Source: Drosophila miranda (Eukaryota > Arthropoda > Insecta > Diptera > Drosophilidae). Taken from it: 64,000 bases of DNA. The stretch spans positions 21,160,913-21,224,912 of the forward strand of contig NC_046677.1 in NCBI RefSeq assembly GCF_003369915.1, read 5' to 3'. Below, in pieces: positions 12,520 to 24,932 of the stretch (positions within the stretch are counted from its first letter, which is position 1; each line of letters starts with the position of its first letter). The translations under genes and the position numbers were made by a program. Under the pieces are notes generated by a model. It did no database searches, was not told the DNA's origin, and worked only from the letters and a program-made list of their open reading frames with translations.

Positions 12520-13906
12520 ACTTGTTGCTTTTTGTATTGCTTCACTTGGCACTTGAGTATTTCTAGGTGTTAAATCATTGATAAGACTAGTGTTAAGCCA
12601 ACTTGGTGACTTTAAATCGGCGACCGCCCTTTACAGAAAACGAGAGAGAAATGTGTTCGCGACCGCGGGTACTGGTAGTCAGTGCTGCCATTTTAGCCTA
12701 TTTAAGGCTAGATCTAGCTTATTTGAAAATGGATATGCTTGAATTATGAAAATTCCTATAGCCTTAAATCTAGCCATTTTTAATTTCACTAAAAAGTTCA
12801 CTTAGTCCCTTGGAAAAGCACAGATGACACTATAAACTTTGGTCAGAAATATTTTATTGTTTGATGTATCTAGCACTACTGGTACTACCGGCTGAAACGA
12901 AGATGCACCAAAATTAGGCAAGCGCTTGCACAAAAATACCACCAGTGCTGAAAGTGCAGCTATTTTATAGCTTGTTCTGGCTATTTTCACAGTACGATAT
13001 GTAGACATATTTGAAAATTGCTGTAAACTGTTACCTGTTGCTATTGCTACTAGCTATTCTCTTCTGTTGATAAAATTGAACTTATAAAGAAGTAAATACA
13101 TCAAATTAATACTATGGTTGCTAGAGGACGGATAGTAATGTCCAATTTGTCAAAAAAATTTGATACATATGTACAAAAATTGATCTTCAAAAGAGGTGAC
13201 TACATCTAAAGCAATATTTTTTTTAAATTCGGCTATTGAAAAAAACAGTTATTTTTCGTCTAAAATGTTGTCAGCACTGAAACACCTGCAGAAAAATACC
13301 ACTGAAATTTGTGCTGTCCACTCAGCTGTTCTCTTTCAAATCAAAATCGGATTCCACTCCATAGATAATACATTTCATATCATCTTTTCCTCCCACGATG
13401 CGCCAAAATGACTTGTCATAATATTAATGATGGAATTGATGAACAGAACTTTGATTTTTAGCATTTTACTTGCCTAAATTCATATAAGTTGGCAGCTCTG
13501 TCCGCTGCGCTGAATTTTACACAAAAGTCTTTGTTTTTTTGAGAGGTCCGAATCCGGATTAATTTGATCAACTCTAGGCTGTACGGAGATAATATGCGGG
13601 CGTCTGTTATCACTCGCACTTGTGCCAGTGGAAGTCGCCAGCGAGCAGAACAGCTGCTGCCCAGAAACAAAAGCAAAAAGCGCAGCAGCGAGAGACCCGT
13701 CGAGCAATAACAATAGTCTAGATAGAATCGCAATCAGCAGAGCCACAGACCCACAGAAGTCACATTCATTCGGTGAGAGAAGGAGGCCTACTTAGAACTC
13801 GCCCACAGTACAATGAACCGCTCGTGAGACGGGAGCAATCACACCCAGAAGAGCATCAGACTTGAGCGGCGGAGCAACCAACAGGTGACCCTACCCTACC
13901 CCCAAG
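12520..13906. promoter_or_regulatory. Divergent intergenic region between Mtp and the ZFYVE26 orthologue
   Basis: Holds the 5' ends of two head-to-head genes. CAGTGCTG/CAGCACTG motifs recur (about 12678, 12942 and 13270), resembling fly core-promoter Motif 7. The sequence AAAAATACCAC occurs twice (about 12932 and 13292). The 5' UTR of the plus-strand gene probably starts after about 13600. No coding ORF is supported. Confidence 0.4.
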
Positions 13907-16900
13907 ATGACGGCAAAGCAGGATCAGCAGCATGAGGATCTATGCCAGTTTTTGGCCTTACTGCCACCCGAACAGCGAAAAGTCTTTCAAGTGAGTTCCA
14001 AAAGTATTCTGATTCTTTTTTGTTATTTTAAATCCCTTTCAGGACTTTATCCAATGCCTCAATGGCATTTCAAGCGGATCTGTGCAGTCCTATCAAAGCC
14101 GATTGCAAGTATCACTCCACGATGCGCCATATCCCACGCTTCAGATACTGCAGATACTCCACGAAAGGTCAAAGTTGCACATTGGAAAGATCATTAGTGC
14201 GGTGCTCAATGAAATACTGGCAAACGATATCACATCACGTTCTCTTTGTGTGCTGGCAAACTTTCCGCCGAGCATTTTAGAGGCGGCTACTTTGCGGCAG
14301 AAGCTTATGACGCGTCTTGTGCATGAATCAGCCACCAGCGAGCACTTGATACTCGCCCTTTTGGCACGCCAGGACGAAGGACAGCTCCTGGACCAGCTGC
14401 TGCGTGAGCAACAGCAAGCCATTCGTCAGCAGTGCAGCGAGGGGCCACCCACAAGGCAGCTGGTTCTGTGGCTTGCACTTGACGAGCGGGAGAACTTTGT
14501 TCCGACGCTGTGCCGGCAGCTGAAGGACTTTGAGTGCTTGGCGGACAAAACCTTGAGAAATACTCTGCTGATCCTGAAATTGGCCAATGAATTTGCACTC
14601 GGACCGCAGACTGTGGACGAGTTGGGCTACCTTGACAAGGCTCTGGCCGCCTTTGATGTGGCTGCCGTTCCGGACGAACTTCAGCCCGTTCATCAGTTCT
14701 TCTATGCGGATTTCCAACGTCTGTCGGTGCTCTTGCAGTTCCTGCGCGAGCGAGAGGCCAGCAAATCGCTGAAAGTAGATGCCCTATTACGGGCCCCGGG
14801 CGTCCTTTCCCTGATTCATGACCACAACATCCGATGTGATAGCCAGGAGCTGTTCAAGCTGGTCGGCGACACCTACAAGTGGCAGCAGCAGACTCCTGAA
14901 CTGAAATGCCTCCACCAGCAGGAGATGGAGACTCTCAGCTACTATACGGCTCTCGGCCACGTCTACAATCTGATATTGGACCAGGATGAGGGGTCCACCA
15001 TCAAGTCGAACCTGCTGCAGCTATCCAGCCAGCTGCGGCAGATCCATCAACTGGGAACCCTGTGCTCCTTGCTCGAGGACATCTTTCTGCTCGTATTCCT
15101 GCGCTGGGAGCAGCTGGAGCAGACCACACAGCGTCGCTGCGAGAACAACAACGACAACGACGAGGAGGATGATGACGATGAGCAGTATGTGGATGACGAG
15201 GCACCCCACACGTCACCACGACAGGCCCACATGCCGACCCAAAGGATAAAGTATGGCTTCATCTGTAGAGCACCTTCCCTGCGAGTCCTTTTCACATTCC
15301 TCAAGAGCTTCGTCACCAAAAAGCTACACTCGCAGGACTACAAATGCGCCACCGACCATCAGCCGCGATTCCAGCGACTTGTGGATGCCATCAGCGAGGC
15401 CATTTGGAAGTTTGGTGTCCTCCAAAAGATCGAACAATCCTTGGCCCAGTCTGCTCCTTCATTGAGCTGCCTCCTGGAGCCGGAGCAACTGCTGCAGTTG
15501 GTCCAACTGCATAGCAGTGCCAGGGAGAAGGCTTCCAGCGATGATGAGAGCCGGGAGCGCAGCAATCATGCCTCCAGTCTGACGCGGCGCAAGGCTAGAA
15601 AACAGCGCCGGGCAGTTAGTTTTAGTGGGACTGCGGACATGGAACAGTATAAAGCTCGTGCGCAGATCCTGAGCGGAGACAGCAGCACAAAGAGAGGCGT
15701 CGCCCCTAATGAACGCTCCATTATTCCAAAAATGCTGAGCACGCCCGAACAGCTGGCCATCATGTCTCTGGCCTTGAAGAACTTTAAAGATGTCAAGCAG
15801 ATCATAGAGGTAGGAGATCTTTTTTTTTATATCAGCGACTATAAAATTACCAAGATATAGCATCCAGAAAAAATTCCATTTGAATTCCGTTTTGACCTTC
15901 CTTCGTCTGTTCGTCAATGGTATGTATAATCTATGTTCCGTTTTGCAGACCTTTAGCCTGGAGCACAGCCAACTAAATCGAGAACTGCAGTTCATGGAGC
16001 AGCAGCAGCTTATCAAACAAAAGCTGGCCACCATTTATTCAAACTATCGGGCACTGGAGGCCAGGGCCGGCAGCCCTGCCGGCACCACTGTAGAGCAGAT
16101 CCAGGGCGTGGCAGCCAAGGGATTTGAGCTGTCAAAGATCATCAGTGTGGTGGACAACTTCGCGCAGGCCCAAGCCCAGCGACTGCAGCAGAGCCCCGAG
16201 CTGAAGAGCCTCATCCATCGGCACAGCGGCCATGGACAGTATGGCTTCCTGCAGCAGTTTGAAGAGCGGAATCTCAATGCGTTGATCATTTGTGATCTGA
16301 TCGTGAATCTGGGTTTCAATCGGGAGATTACCTGCAATCTGCTGCTGGTTATACGCCGCCAGCAGAAGCAGCCCGCGGCAGACGAGGCAGCAGCAACACC
16401 AGCATCCTCTGAAATTGGAGCCATGAATCTCTTGCAGAATTTGTGCGAATGCATGCGCCTGTTGGAGCGTGCTGGCCGCCAGCCGGCACTCAACGAACTG
16501 CTCTCCCTGCAATGCCAGCCCCTGCGACCGTCTGTGCTGGCTCTGCAGCTCCAACGGGAGACTGCTTTCTTTACCCTGTACGGCAAAAAATCCTCGGACT
16601 ACGCCCATTCCTCGGAGCTGCGTGCCAATGGAGTGCATTTCCAGCAGCTTCGCTCGCGCCACAATTATTACGCTCGATTCTGCGGGTACATCCAGCAATT
16701 GGCACGTCTCCTGAAGCTGCGGGATCCCAATCTGGAGTACCACAACAGCCAGCTGCTAAGGAATGATCCCTACGATGTGATTGGAGAGCTCATCTACGAG
16801 TGTGACATCACTCCCCTGGAGATTGAGGGCAATGTGGCTGCTCTGCATCTGAATCTGGTGCATGTGATTGCTCTGAATATCTGCCCCCAAATGGGCGAGG

Positions 16901-19900
16901 GTCTGCGCAGCCGTAAACTGCCACGTGTGGTGTCTCCACAGAAGCAGGAGTCCATCCACAACTACATGGCACAGCACAACCAATTGCTGGCCCAACTGCT
17001 GATGACCGTGCAGCTCGGCCAGCAGCTGCCCGAGTCCAGCGAGGGAGGATTAGACTTTGCCTGCCTCTCGCAGCTCATGCGGCTGCCAGAACTGGAGATT
17101 CTGGCTACGATGCACGAGGGCAATCGGTTGCTGGCTGCCTTGAGTGCCTATAAACTGGATAGCCATACCCTGGCGGAGGTGGTGACCAGCAAGGAGCTAC
17201 TGCTGCAGATTCTACTGCTTGGGATTGGTGGACAGGCGGGTGAGGAGTATATTTCTTGAAAAAGCCCTTTCCCTTTTACATTTCATTTCGGTCCTGTTTC
17301 AGAGTCTTCGGAGGAGCTTAAGTCCCGCATAGATCATCTCATACGGGATCTGATCGAAGAGGATCCTCGTAACATACAGCTGGTGGTGCACATGAATGAC
17401 CTGGGCCAAAGGGCGCGTCTGCTGAAGCAGCACTTTACCAAGATACCCAGCAGCCAGCTGGCCAAAGAGCTGATCGAGCGTACGCTGCAGCATCGCAAGG
17501 CGGCGGATTCCATCCAACCGGCGCTGCGCAGCCAGCTGGAGCACACGCTGTCAGACATAACGATATATGCGCGCGTGTCGGCCCTGCTGCAATTCGAGAG
17601 CTGGCCACAGGCCTATGATTTTGGCCGGCAGACGCCGAATGTGATCTTCGAGCAGCTGCTGCAGCGACGTCGCTATGGCCTGTGTCTGGAGTGGTGCCGC
17701 GTGGTGTTTCATTCCGGATCGGAGGGGCAGCAGAGGGTTTGTCTGCTCACACTCTTGGATGCCCTGCTGGAGCTGCGGGATGGAGAGGAGCTGGACGCCT
17801 CATTACTGGGCATCGTCGAGATGTTTCCGCCCATGTCATTGGTCAATTTCCTGGACACGCACAAGGACAAATTCCGTTCGCTGGCACTGCTCCAATGGGT
17901 GATTGACTATCTCGAACACCATGCACGTGATCCGCGTCCTTATCGCAATTACCAGCTCTCCTTGGTGCTGCTCGGGCACATGGAAGGGGTCGAGCGTCAG
18001 CAGTTCTGGCGCCTGCTAAGGCATCCGCTGTTGATCGTCGAACAGCTGGTGATGAACGCCCGCTTTGAGCTGCTCTCGAAGCTCCTGGAAGCGGCACGAG
18101 ACCGACTACAGCGTGAGAAGCCTTCGGGTCCGTGTCCCTACTGCTTCGAGAAGCGTGGACATGCGTACGATGTGCATTCGACAGCCACACAGCCGGGAAA
18201 GCTGCGCTTCCAGTTGGGTCAGGCCACATCGGAGGCGTTTATTCTGCTCAACTTTAACTCCTACCAGCAGGATCATTTTGTAGGCCCGGAGTGCCTGGAC
18301 CTGCTGCTGAGGATCTATGCCAGCAAAGCGCTCGACTACCGTTCAGTGCCCTCCTCCTCCTCCGAACATAGCTCCCTGGGCACGGATCTGCAGCACTCTC
18401 TAGACTCGCTGTGCGGGGCTTTTGTGATGCCCAAGCAAGCGCCCGCACGACAACAGTGGACGCCAGATGAGGCAGCCAGCCATTGTATGTGCTGCCGAAG
18501 GGCAGCCTTTACCATGCTGATGAGGCGCCATCACTGCCGTCGTTGCGGGAGAGTTGTATGCTTTGCCTGCTCCGCACAACGCATGCGGATACCAGAGCTC
18601 TACGATGAGCTGGAGGTGCGCATCTGCAACGACTGTGCCAGTGCCATCAGCACCAACGCTAATGGAGAGGGAGATCAAAGCGCATCGTGGGAGCAAAGCA
18701 CTGTGTCGGGCTGCTCTTCGCTGGTGGAGTCAAGCAAGTGGCGCCTTAGCGGCAACATCACCCACGACAAGCTAATGCGCGAGGAATTCTCCTACGAGCA
18801 TGCCCCCAGCGTGGCCATGAGTCTGTCTATACTAAGACACCATCAGGATCAGAGGACATGCGTAGAGCTGTTGCTCTACCACTGTCGGAAGTTGGAGAAG
18901 CTGATTGACCCGAATCCAGAGGTGGACTACGAATTGGTGGCCAAAATGATCAATTGTCTGGCATTTGCAGCAAAGGTTTAATAGCGAGGATATTTTATGG
19001 AGTGAAAACTAAACCCTTATCAACTTTTTTGTAGGTTCGTGGCGCGCCCGGAGAGTTTGAAAATATACGCGAGCACTCGGAAATCATAATGGCTGTGGTG
19101 CAGCAGGGCTGTGAATCCCTCCTACCCGTTGGAGAACTCGGTAATCACAATTTACGCAAGCTAGCCGATGCCTTGGTCGAGGCCGAGCACTGGACCTTGG
19201 CGCTCGAAGTTCACCTCAAATGCGGTTTTGCCACAACGGGCGTGATGGCAGCCCACGGGCTGGCCTGTCTGCGTGCTGGCTGCTACGATGCGGGTAACTC
19301 TCATGATTCCACGTCCTCGTAGATGCCTGGTATATATTTACAGTATTATTCCACAGCTCGTGAGAAGTTTGGCCATTGTATGACGCGTCTGTCCAATGAG
19401 CAGCTCAATAGCTGCATCTACAAGAGCATATTCGGCACGGGAACGACTCAAACAGACCCCGTGCTGCTGCCGAGAAAGCGACCGCAGCGGGGGCCCGCTT
19501 TGCTGCAGGAGATCTTGCAGTTGATTGAAACGTTGCCACACAATCAGCCCCAGCCGGAGACCCTCCATCGAGCCTCGCTCATCCGCAATTCAAACACTTC
19601 GCTGGCCTCGCTCTTCACACGACGCCGCGAGCCCTACATTCAGCAGCGACCGCTCCAAGAACCCGCTTTGAATGTGATGAATGCTTTGGCCAATCTGAAG
19701 AACATTGCCAAGGGTCACTACGGGGGCCATGGCCATGCGGTGGTCAGCGATGAGAGTCGCCGCCAGGAACGTGGCTTTGAGGAATCCCTCCACTATGTCC
19801 TTACCTACGGCAGCCAAGGAGACATCCTGTCGTTCCTCATGCATCGCGAAGAGCTGCGCGCCGCCCTCCGCTACTGGCAGCAGCAGCAACTCGACACGGA

Positions 19901-21163
19901 TCTGTTTATTCAGCACATTTTTCAGCTGCAATTGGCCACCGGCAGTCTACCTGCTTTGGTGGAGGAGCTGCAGCAATTGGATGATCCACAGTTGGGTGCC
20001 TGGCGGCGACCTTTGCTCCAGACCTGTCGCCATCTGGAGCAGCAGCAGCAATTGAATTCACTGTACCAGCTCCAGCTGCTGCTCAAGGATCCCATACGGG
20101 CGAGCATGACCTGCGTGAAGTTCTATCCACTGCAGTGCGAGAATTTCCAAAAGTTGCAGGCCAATGCCCAACACTTGCTGGCTGCGCACATGCATCTACA
20201 GGGAGAATTGGACCTCGCCGAGTGGGAGCACCTACAGAGACAGCAGCAGGGACGACGCGTGAGCGTCGTGAGCGCCCAAGGGAGCAGTGGCAGCAGCCAT
20301 GGGGCCTGCTTTGCCATGCAGATGGATGCACGTGCACTTAACGGTCACATTAACACCATTCGACGGCAGATGGAGGTGGCCAAATTCCTGTCGCAGTGCG
20401 AGAGGGAACAGTCGCCCGACGAGCAGCCCCTGAGGACTCTGCAAATACTGAAACAGGTAACATAATCTTAAATCTGCCTTGAGGATTGCTAAAGTCCACT
20501 CTCTGACTGCAGATCCGTCTCGAGTCCAGTCGGGCTACGTTGCCTACTTTATTTGAGGGAGCAGCAGACAGAATTCAGCTGTGCATCCTGGTCCTCCTGT
20601 GCGGCAAGAATATTGACGAGGGTTTCGGACTGGCATACGGGTAGGTGTTTATGTTCATTCATAATGCAAATAAACCCATTCCATTCCATTGCAGCATCTT
20701 ACAGGACTACAAACTGTCAGCCATGAAGGTGTTTGGAGCCACAGCCAAGTATTTGGCCCGGAATCAACGCCTCTCGGAGGTGGACCGTCTGCTGGACTGC
20801 ATTGGGAGCAACAATGGTGGCGCCATCACCTCGGAATCCGACGAGATTCTCTCGATAGCCATCAATGCGGCCGTGCATAGCAATTTGCCTGAGACAAAGC
20901 AGACCCTGGACAGGCTAATCAAGCGCATCTCGAATGTGGAGCTCCGCATTTCCTCCTACATATACATTGGCCAGCTGAAGTCCGCCTACTTGCTGGCCAA
21001 CAAGCACGAGCGACTGAGTGATATACGTAAAATTCGCTGGCAGGCCGAGCTCACCAATCAGATACACATCAAAAAGCTGTGCGACTTGAAGCTGCAACTA
21101 ACTGTAGCGCCAAACTCGGCAGCCTCAACGTCAACGTCAGCTTCAGCGCCAAAGCCTCTGTGA
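13907..21163 (+). CDS. ZFYVE26: Spastizin-like FYVE-domain protein (ZFYVE26 / SPG15 orthologue)
   Basis: Eight exons: 13907-13990, 14043-15809, 15949-17239, 17303-18975, 19035-19293, 19357-20456, 20513-20640 and 20695-21163. They total 2256 residues (human ZFYVE26 is about 2,500). The one clear domain is a FYVE finger at about residues 1433-1500. It has the WTPD leader, paired CxxC cysteines, the RRHHCRRCG phosphoinositide-binding core and an RVVC motif, so PI3P binding is expected. The rest is long helical, Leu/Gln-rich solenoid-like sequence. An acidic Asp/Glu/Asn tract lies in exon 2 (about 15150-15205). In animals this family works with spatacsin and AP-5 in endolysosomal trafficking and autophagic lysosome reformation. 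I believe the D. melanogaster orthologue is CG5270. The start ATG has a good CAAG context. The gene converges on the aminotransferase-like gene. Confidence 0.9.
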
Positions 21164-21661
21164 TAAAGTGATAAATAACCCCCCCTTCATTATACGTTAT
21201 TAGTACCTATTTTTGGGATAGAATATAATAATTTGTAGTAGCTAACATTTACCCTAGATAAGTTTTAATCTTTCCAAAGTCCCATCCCATGGCATAGGCA
21301 GAGGCAGTGTCATGCTGCTGCTGTCCAGCAAGTATTCTCTCATCAAAACAACAGCTCAAAGACTTCCTTAAGTAACCAAATTATATTATTGTTTGTATTT
21401 TATTGTATTTATCTCAATTTTATCAAAGTTTTTTATTTTATTAAATCATGTTATATATTCCCACAATCCCAGTATCGCTACATCATCTGGAGATTCATTA
21501 GCAAGCAATAAGCGGAGATAGCCAGCTCTGATCTGGATTTATGCATTGGTTCCCAGCAAACTAAAATTTCATCAAGAAGTGTTGGAAGTTTTTCTCTGAC
21601 TGTTTTAAGTTGAATAATAATTTTGTATTACGAGTATTCTGGAAAGTGACAAGTACAAACT
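21164..21661. other. Convergent 3' intergenic region
   Basis: AT-rich sequence between two convergent genes. Several AATAAA/ATTAAA-like hexamers occur on both strands (for example about 21400-21450), suitable for polyadenylation in each direction. No ORF is supported. Confidence 0.55.
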
Positions 21662-23248
21662 TCAGACAGAGTGAAAGTATTGAGTGTTAAATTTATCGGC
21701 TACAAAGTAGTTATCAGAGGAAACGTCGCCCTTAGTGGCTTGCATCACATCGTTGAGGGCTGCAGCTAAGCTATCCAGGTTGGTGGGGCTCACTGAAGTG
21801 AGGTTCATGCGACCCGAGTTCGGGACATAGATGTGTCTGTCTTTCAGCTGGCGGATCTGAGAACGGCTTGGATTCCAATATAGATGATATCCGTTCTGTT
21901 TCACCAAGTTCTGCCAATTGCCGGGGGTCTTAAGTTCTGCTAGTTTCTTCCTTATCTCGCCGCGCATTCGAGAGACCCTCTGGTGCATGTCCTTTAGGGT
22001 TTGGCACCTGGAAACGGAAAATCTATACAAAATGGTTCCATTTGATGGTTCTCTATATATTCTTACCACTCTGAGCGGAGCTTCTCATCGGTCAGAATTT
22101 TGGCTACAATTCGACTAGCATGCACGGACGAGCACTCGGCATTTTTGTCCAACAGCATCGACTCAAATTGTCCACGAAAGGCATGCACTTGGGCAACGTT
22201 TGACAGCACCACCATCAAATGCCCAACTGTCTCGTCTGGGGGTGGAAACAGTGATTAATGAATAGGCTAGGCACTTGAGCTCTTCTTACTGTAGAGTCCA
22301 AAGTTCTTAACAAAAGACTGTGCACAGAGCACATCGATGGCGCAGTCGGAAAAGAATCGCACTGGCCAAGCATCCTCATTGGGATCGCCACTGGCCAGCC
22401 CAGGAGAGTCCAAGTGGATCAGGGGTAGCATTTTCTTGCACTTTACAATGTGGAAAAGCAGCTTCCATTCATCCACACTGGGATCCTGTCCGGTGGGATG
22501 CTGCGAACATGCATCTAAAACGACCACTGCCCCATCCGGCGATGTCATCAAATCGGCCACCAATCCGTAGATGTTCAGCTCGCCTCTTGCATCGGAGTAG
22601 TACTGATATCTTTGGCAATTGAAGCCCGCCTCCTTGAATATCTGCCAGTAGATGGGGTTGCAGGGACGGGCGAGCAGACAAACATCCCGTGTCGTCTTCT
22701 GGCGCAGAAACTGTGCGGCCAGGGCCAAGGCATCGATGCTGTTTTTTGTCTGTATGCCAACAACCTGACGAAAGAATATGCAATAAACACTCTAAAATCC
22801 ATTCAGACAAGTCTGGCCTCTTTCTTCAGTGAAGAAACGATTAGCTTACTCGACCCACTGCTTGTGCTGGAGAAGACTTTCCGAGGACCATTTCAGTAGC
22901 TGCATGGAGGAAATCTGGATTCCCCAGTGGCGGAAGCGGTTCGCTCGAATTGAAATCATTGCAGACAATACTGATCTCAGCCTTTTTCACCGCCTGAAAC
23001 GTCTGAGCCTTGCCAACCTCATTTCGATACACCTCATGTGCAAGATTCATCTTCCGCGGCGATGAATCCAGCTGGTAGTCTTGATTCAGGTTTTCCATCT
23101 CGGTGGGCGTGGCTCGTTTAAGGCAGGAAAATGGCGATAACCTTTCTCCATCATTTCGGCGTCTTCCTGTGGCAGCACTACGATGAATTGAGGACTTGCC
23201 AACGGTCTGCAGCAGAAGACTGGGCCACACGGATAAGATCGCACTCAT
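21662..23248 (-). CDS. Aspartate-aminotransferase-like protein with degenerate active site
   Basis: Four exons: 23248-22850, 22764-22290, 22235-22067 and 22007-21662, giving 462 residues (mitochondrial GOT2 precursor is about 430). The fold is recognisable: KMNLAHEVYRNEVGK, IQTKNSIDALALAAQFL, HPTGQDP, GLASGDPNEDAW and QSFVKNFGLY align with GOT2 landmarks. The catalytic lysine is kept (about residue 286, SFVKN), as is a C-terminal Arg at the Arg386 position (GRMNLTSV). Other key positions are changed: the SGT phosphate loop becomes NSI, Asn194 becomes His222, Asp222 becomes His250, Tyr225 becomes Ser253, Arg266 becomes Thr294, and Tyr70 and Trp140 are also lost. There is no frameshift or stop, and all splice sites are canonical, so it looks like a maintained pseudoenzyme or an enzyme with changed chemistry. 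The first 65 residues are an Arg/Ser-rich extension, possibly a mitochondrial presequence. GOT numbering is from family knowledge and my hand alignment. Confidence 0.82.
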
Positions 23249-23767
23249 TTTGAGTCAGTCAGCCAGAACAGCGATAAGGTCGAGATCGACTATTTTGAAT
23301 TTAGTCCGTAGGTGGGAAAATCTAAACAATTGTGATGATAATACCAAAGGGTACTGAATAGTTGATAGTAGTAGATGGCTCCAACTCGGATTCAAGCTGA
23401 CAATGTTGCATCGCAACACAGTCACAAATGCAAATCACGAGAAGTATGTACATCAAGGGGTTCAGGACCAGGAACCGGAGTTGGAGCAGGCACAGGTGCT
23501 AAAGCAGATGATTATCTGCTCTGAACGCGATACCGTTATCTATAACTATAACCCTGAGTGCTAGAGGTGCGGTTGGGCGCTAAGAAATCTCCACAATTAT
23601 CTCTTCTTCCGATCCAGTACAAACCAAACGCCTAAGCATTATTGGTAATGTGGATAAAATTAATATGCTGAAAAATAGCAGCAATAGGGAACGCTTGCTT
23701 TTCTGGAAACTTAATACATTTATTCGATTAATTATAAAGTGAGTGGATATAGTGGAACCAAAACATT
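23249..23767. promoter_or_regulatory. Intergenic region upstream of the aminotransferase-like gene
   Basis: Contains the 3' end of RPA2 and the presumed promoter of the minus-strand aminotransferase-like gene. A GGAGCA/GGCACAGG-type short repeat lies at about 23460-23500. No ORF is supported. Confidence 0.4.
23719..23724 (-). terminator. Poly(A) signal AATAAA for RPA2
   Basis: AATAAA on the minus strand about 45 nt downstream of the RPA2 stop codon, a normal position for a fly polyadenylation signal. Confidence 0.6.
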
Positions 23768-24664
23768 TTACATGGTGCAAATAAAATGATCCGCATCTAT
23801 GCTCGAGTAGATATGGCCCTCCGAAATCATAAAGTCCAAAATGTTGCTAAAAATGACCAAAATACTTAGAAAAAACATCAAGGAAATGCGTAGAAAATGT
23901 TTGCTTACGTCAATTCGGAATCACTGATGTGCGAAAACTTGGCCTTCAGCTCCTTTCGATTGATTCCCTCCTCGGACATGTTGCTCTTGATGGCCTGGAA
24001 CACCGCCTGCTGCTTGGGATCCAGCCCATTCACAATAGCCGTGCTCTGAGAGGCAGTGAAATCAGGGACCATGGCAGACGAACCGCCCTTGTTCTGGTAA
24101 TCCTCCGCCTTGTAGCGGGCATTCAGAGCCTCAAGTAGGTGAGTGCACACCTCATTGGGATCCAGGACGGGCAGCAGCTTGAATACCATCAGCGATTTCT
24201 GGCCCGCCTGCGAGCGTGTGGTGCCATAGACTTTGACGTAGTTGTTTAGCATCACTTCCGGTGCCTTGAGGGCGTCGCCCTCCTCCAGCCAGTAGTGGGC
24301 ATCGATGCGACCACTGTGGTCCTCCAGCGTATAGGTTATCTTGGTGGAAGAGGTCTCCACATTCCGAACAATTGCCACCAGACACGCCATGCCAAATTGC
24401 ATGCCAAACAGCTCAATATTCCCTTCGGGCGCATCCACAATCTGCTTTATAAACAAAGGCACAATTCCCTAAGAGATTTGAGGCACATTAATACACGAAT
24501 TCTAATTAATTGTGCTAAAATTCACTAACCTCTCCTTTTTGATTGCTGGCGGCGCCCGCCGGTGCCGTCTGTGTGGCATTGAAATCACCAACTGAAATAC
24601 GAAATAAACCTTAAGTTGTTTTATTTCCTTAATGGATAGTATTTAACTTACACGAATCATTCAT
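23768..24664 (-). CDS. RPA2: Replication protein A 32 kDa subunit (RPA2)
   Basis: Four exons: 24664-24652, 24591-24530, 24468-23909 and 23846-23768, giving 237 residues. The N-terminus is short and Ser/Gly/Gln-rich (MNDSFGDFNATQ), the region usually phosphorylated in RPA2. It is followed by the OB-fold DNA-binding domain (GMACLVAIVRNVE, ITYTLEDHSGRIDAHYW). After a linker comes the C-terminal winged helix (KQQAVFQAIKS ... SEEGINRKELKAKF ... GHIYSSIDADHFICTM), which recruits repair partners. RPA binds single-stranded DNA in replication, recombination and repair in the nucleus. The tiny first coding exon (13 nt) is supported by canonical splice sites and frame. It lies head to tail with Nthl1. 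Confidence 0.95.
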
Positions 24665-24746
24665 TTTGCTCAGGTTTTAATAGTTTTCTAATAATTTCAC
24701 AAGTGAGGGCTCCGCAAACAACAAAATGCGCCAAAATGCACTGCAA

Positions 24747-24757
24747 TAGTGTGACCG
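24747..24757 (-). promoter_or_regulatory. Motif 1 (M1BP-type) core promoter element for RPA2
   Basis: On the minus strand the sequence reads CGGTCACACTA, a full match to fly core-promoter Motif 1 (YGGTCACACTR). It lies about 85 bp upstream of the RPA2 start codon, typical of constitutively expressed fly genes. Confidence 0.65.
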
Positions 24758-24888
24758 AGTGTCGAGACTAGAGAAATGGTTATTTTTTATATAAGCCGAC
24801 AAGAGGAAAAACGCGCGTATTAGAGAAATACTGTTTGATACTAGATCTTTAATATTTTGTTTTCAATTAAATGAAATTTTTGAAATTC

Positions 24889-24894
24889 TTTATT
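24889..24894 (-). terminator. Poly(A) signal AATAAA for Nthl1
   Basis: AATAAA on the minus strand about 40 nt beyond the stop codon of the endonuclease III gene; a second copy lies nearer the stop at about 24919. Confidence 0.55.
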
Positions 24895-24932
24895 GTAGTT
24901 GTGGCCCCTCTTTCGATTTTTTATTGTCCTTT

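Noticed and set aside
21662..23248. Calling the aminotransferase-like gene a pseudogene
   Set aside because: All four exons join in frame through canonical splice sites with no stop, so loss of catalytic residues is not accompanied by loss of the ORF.
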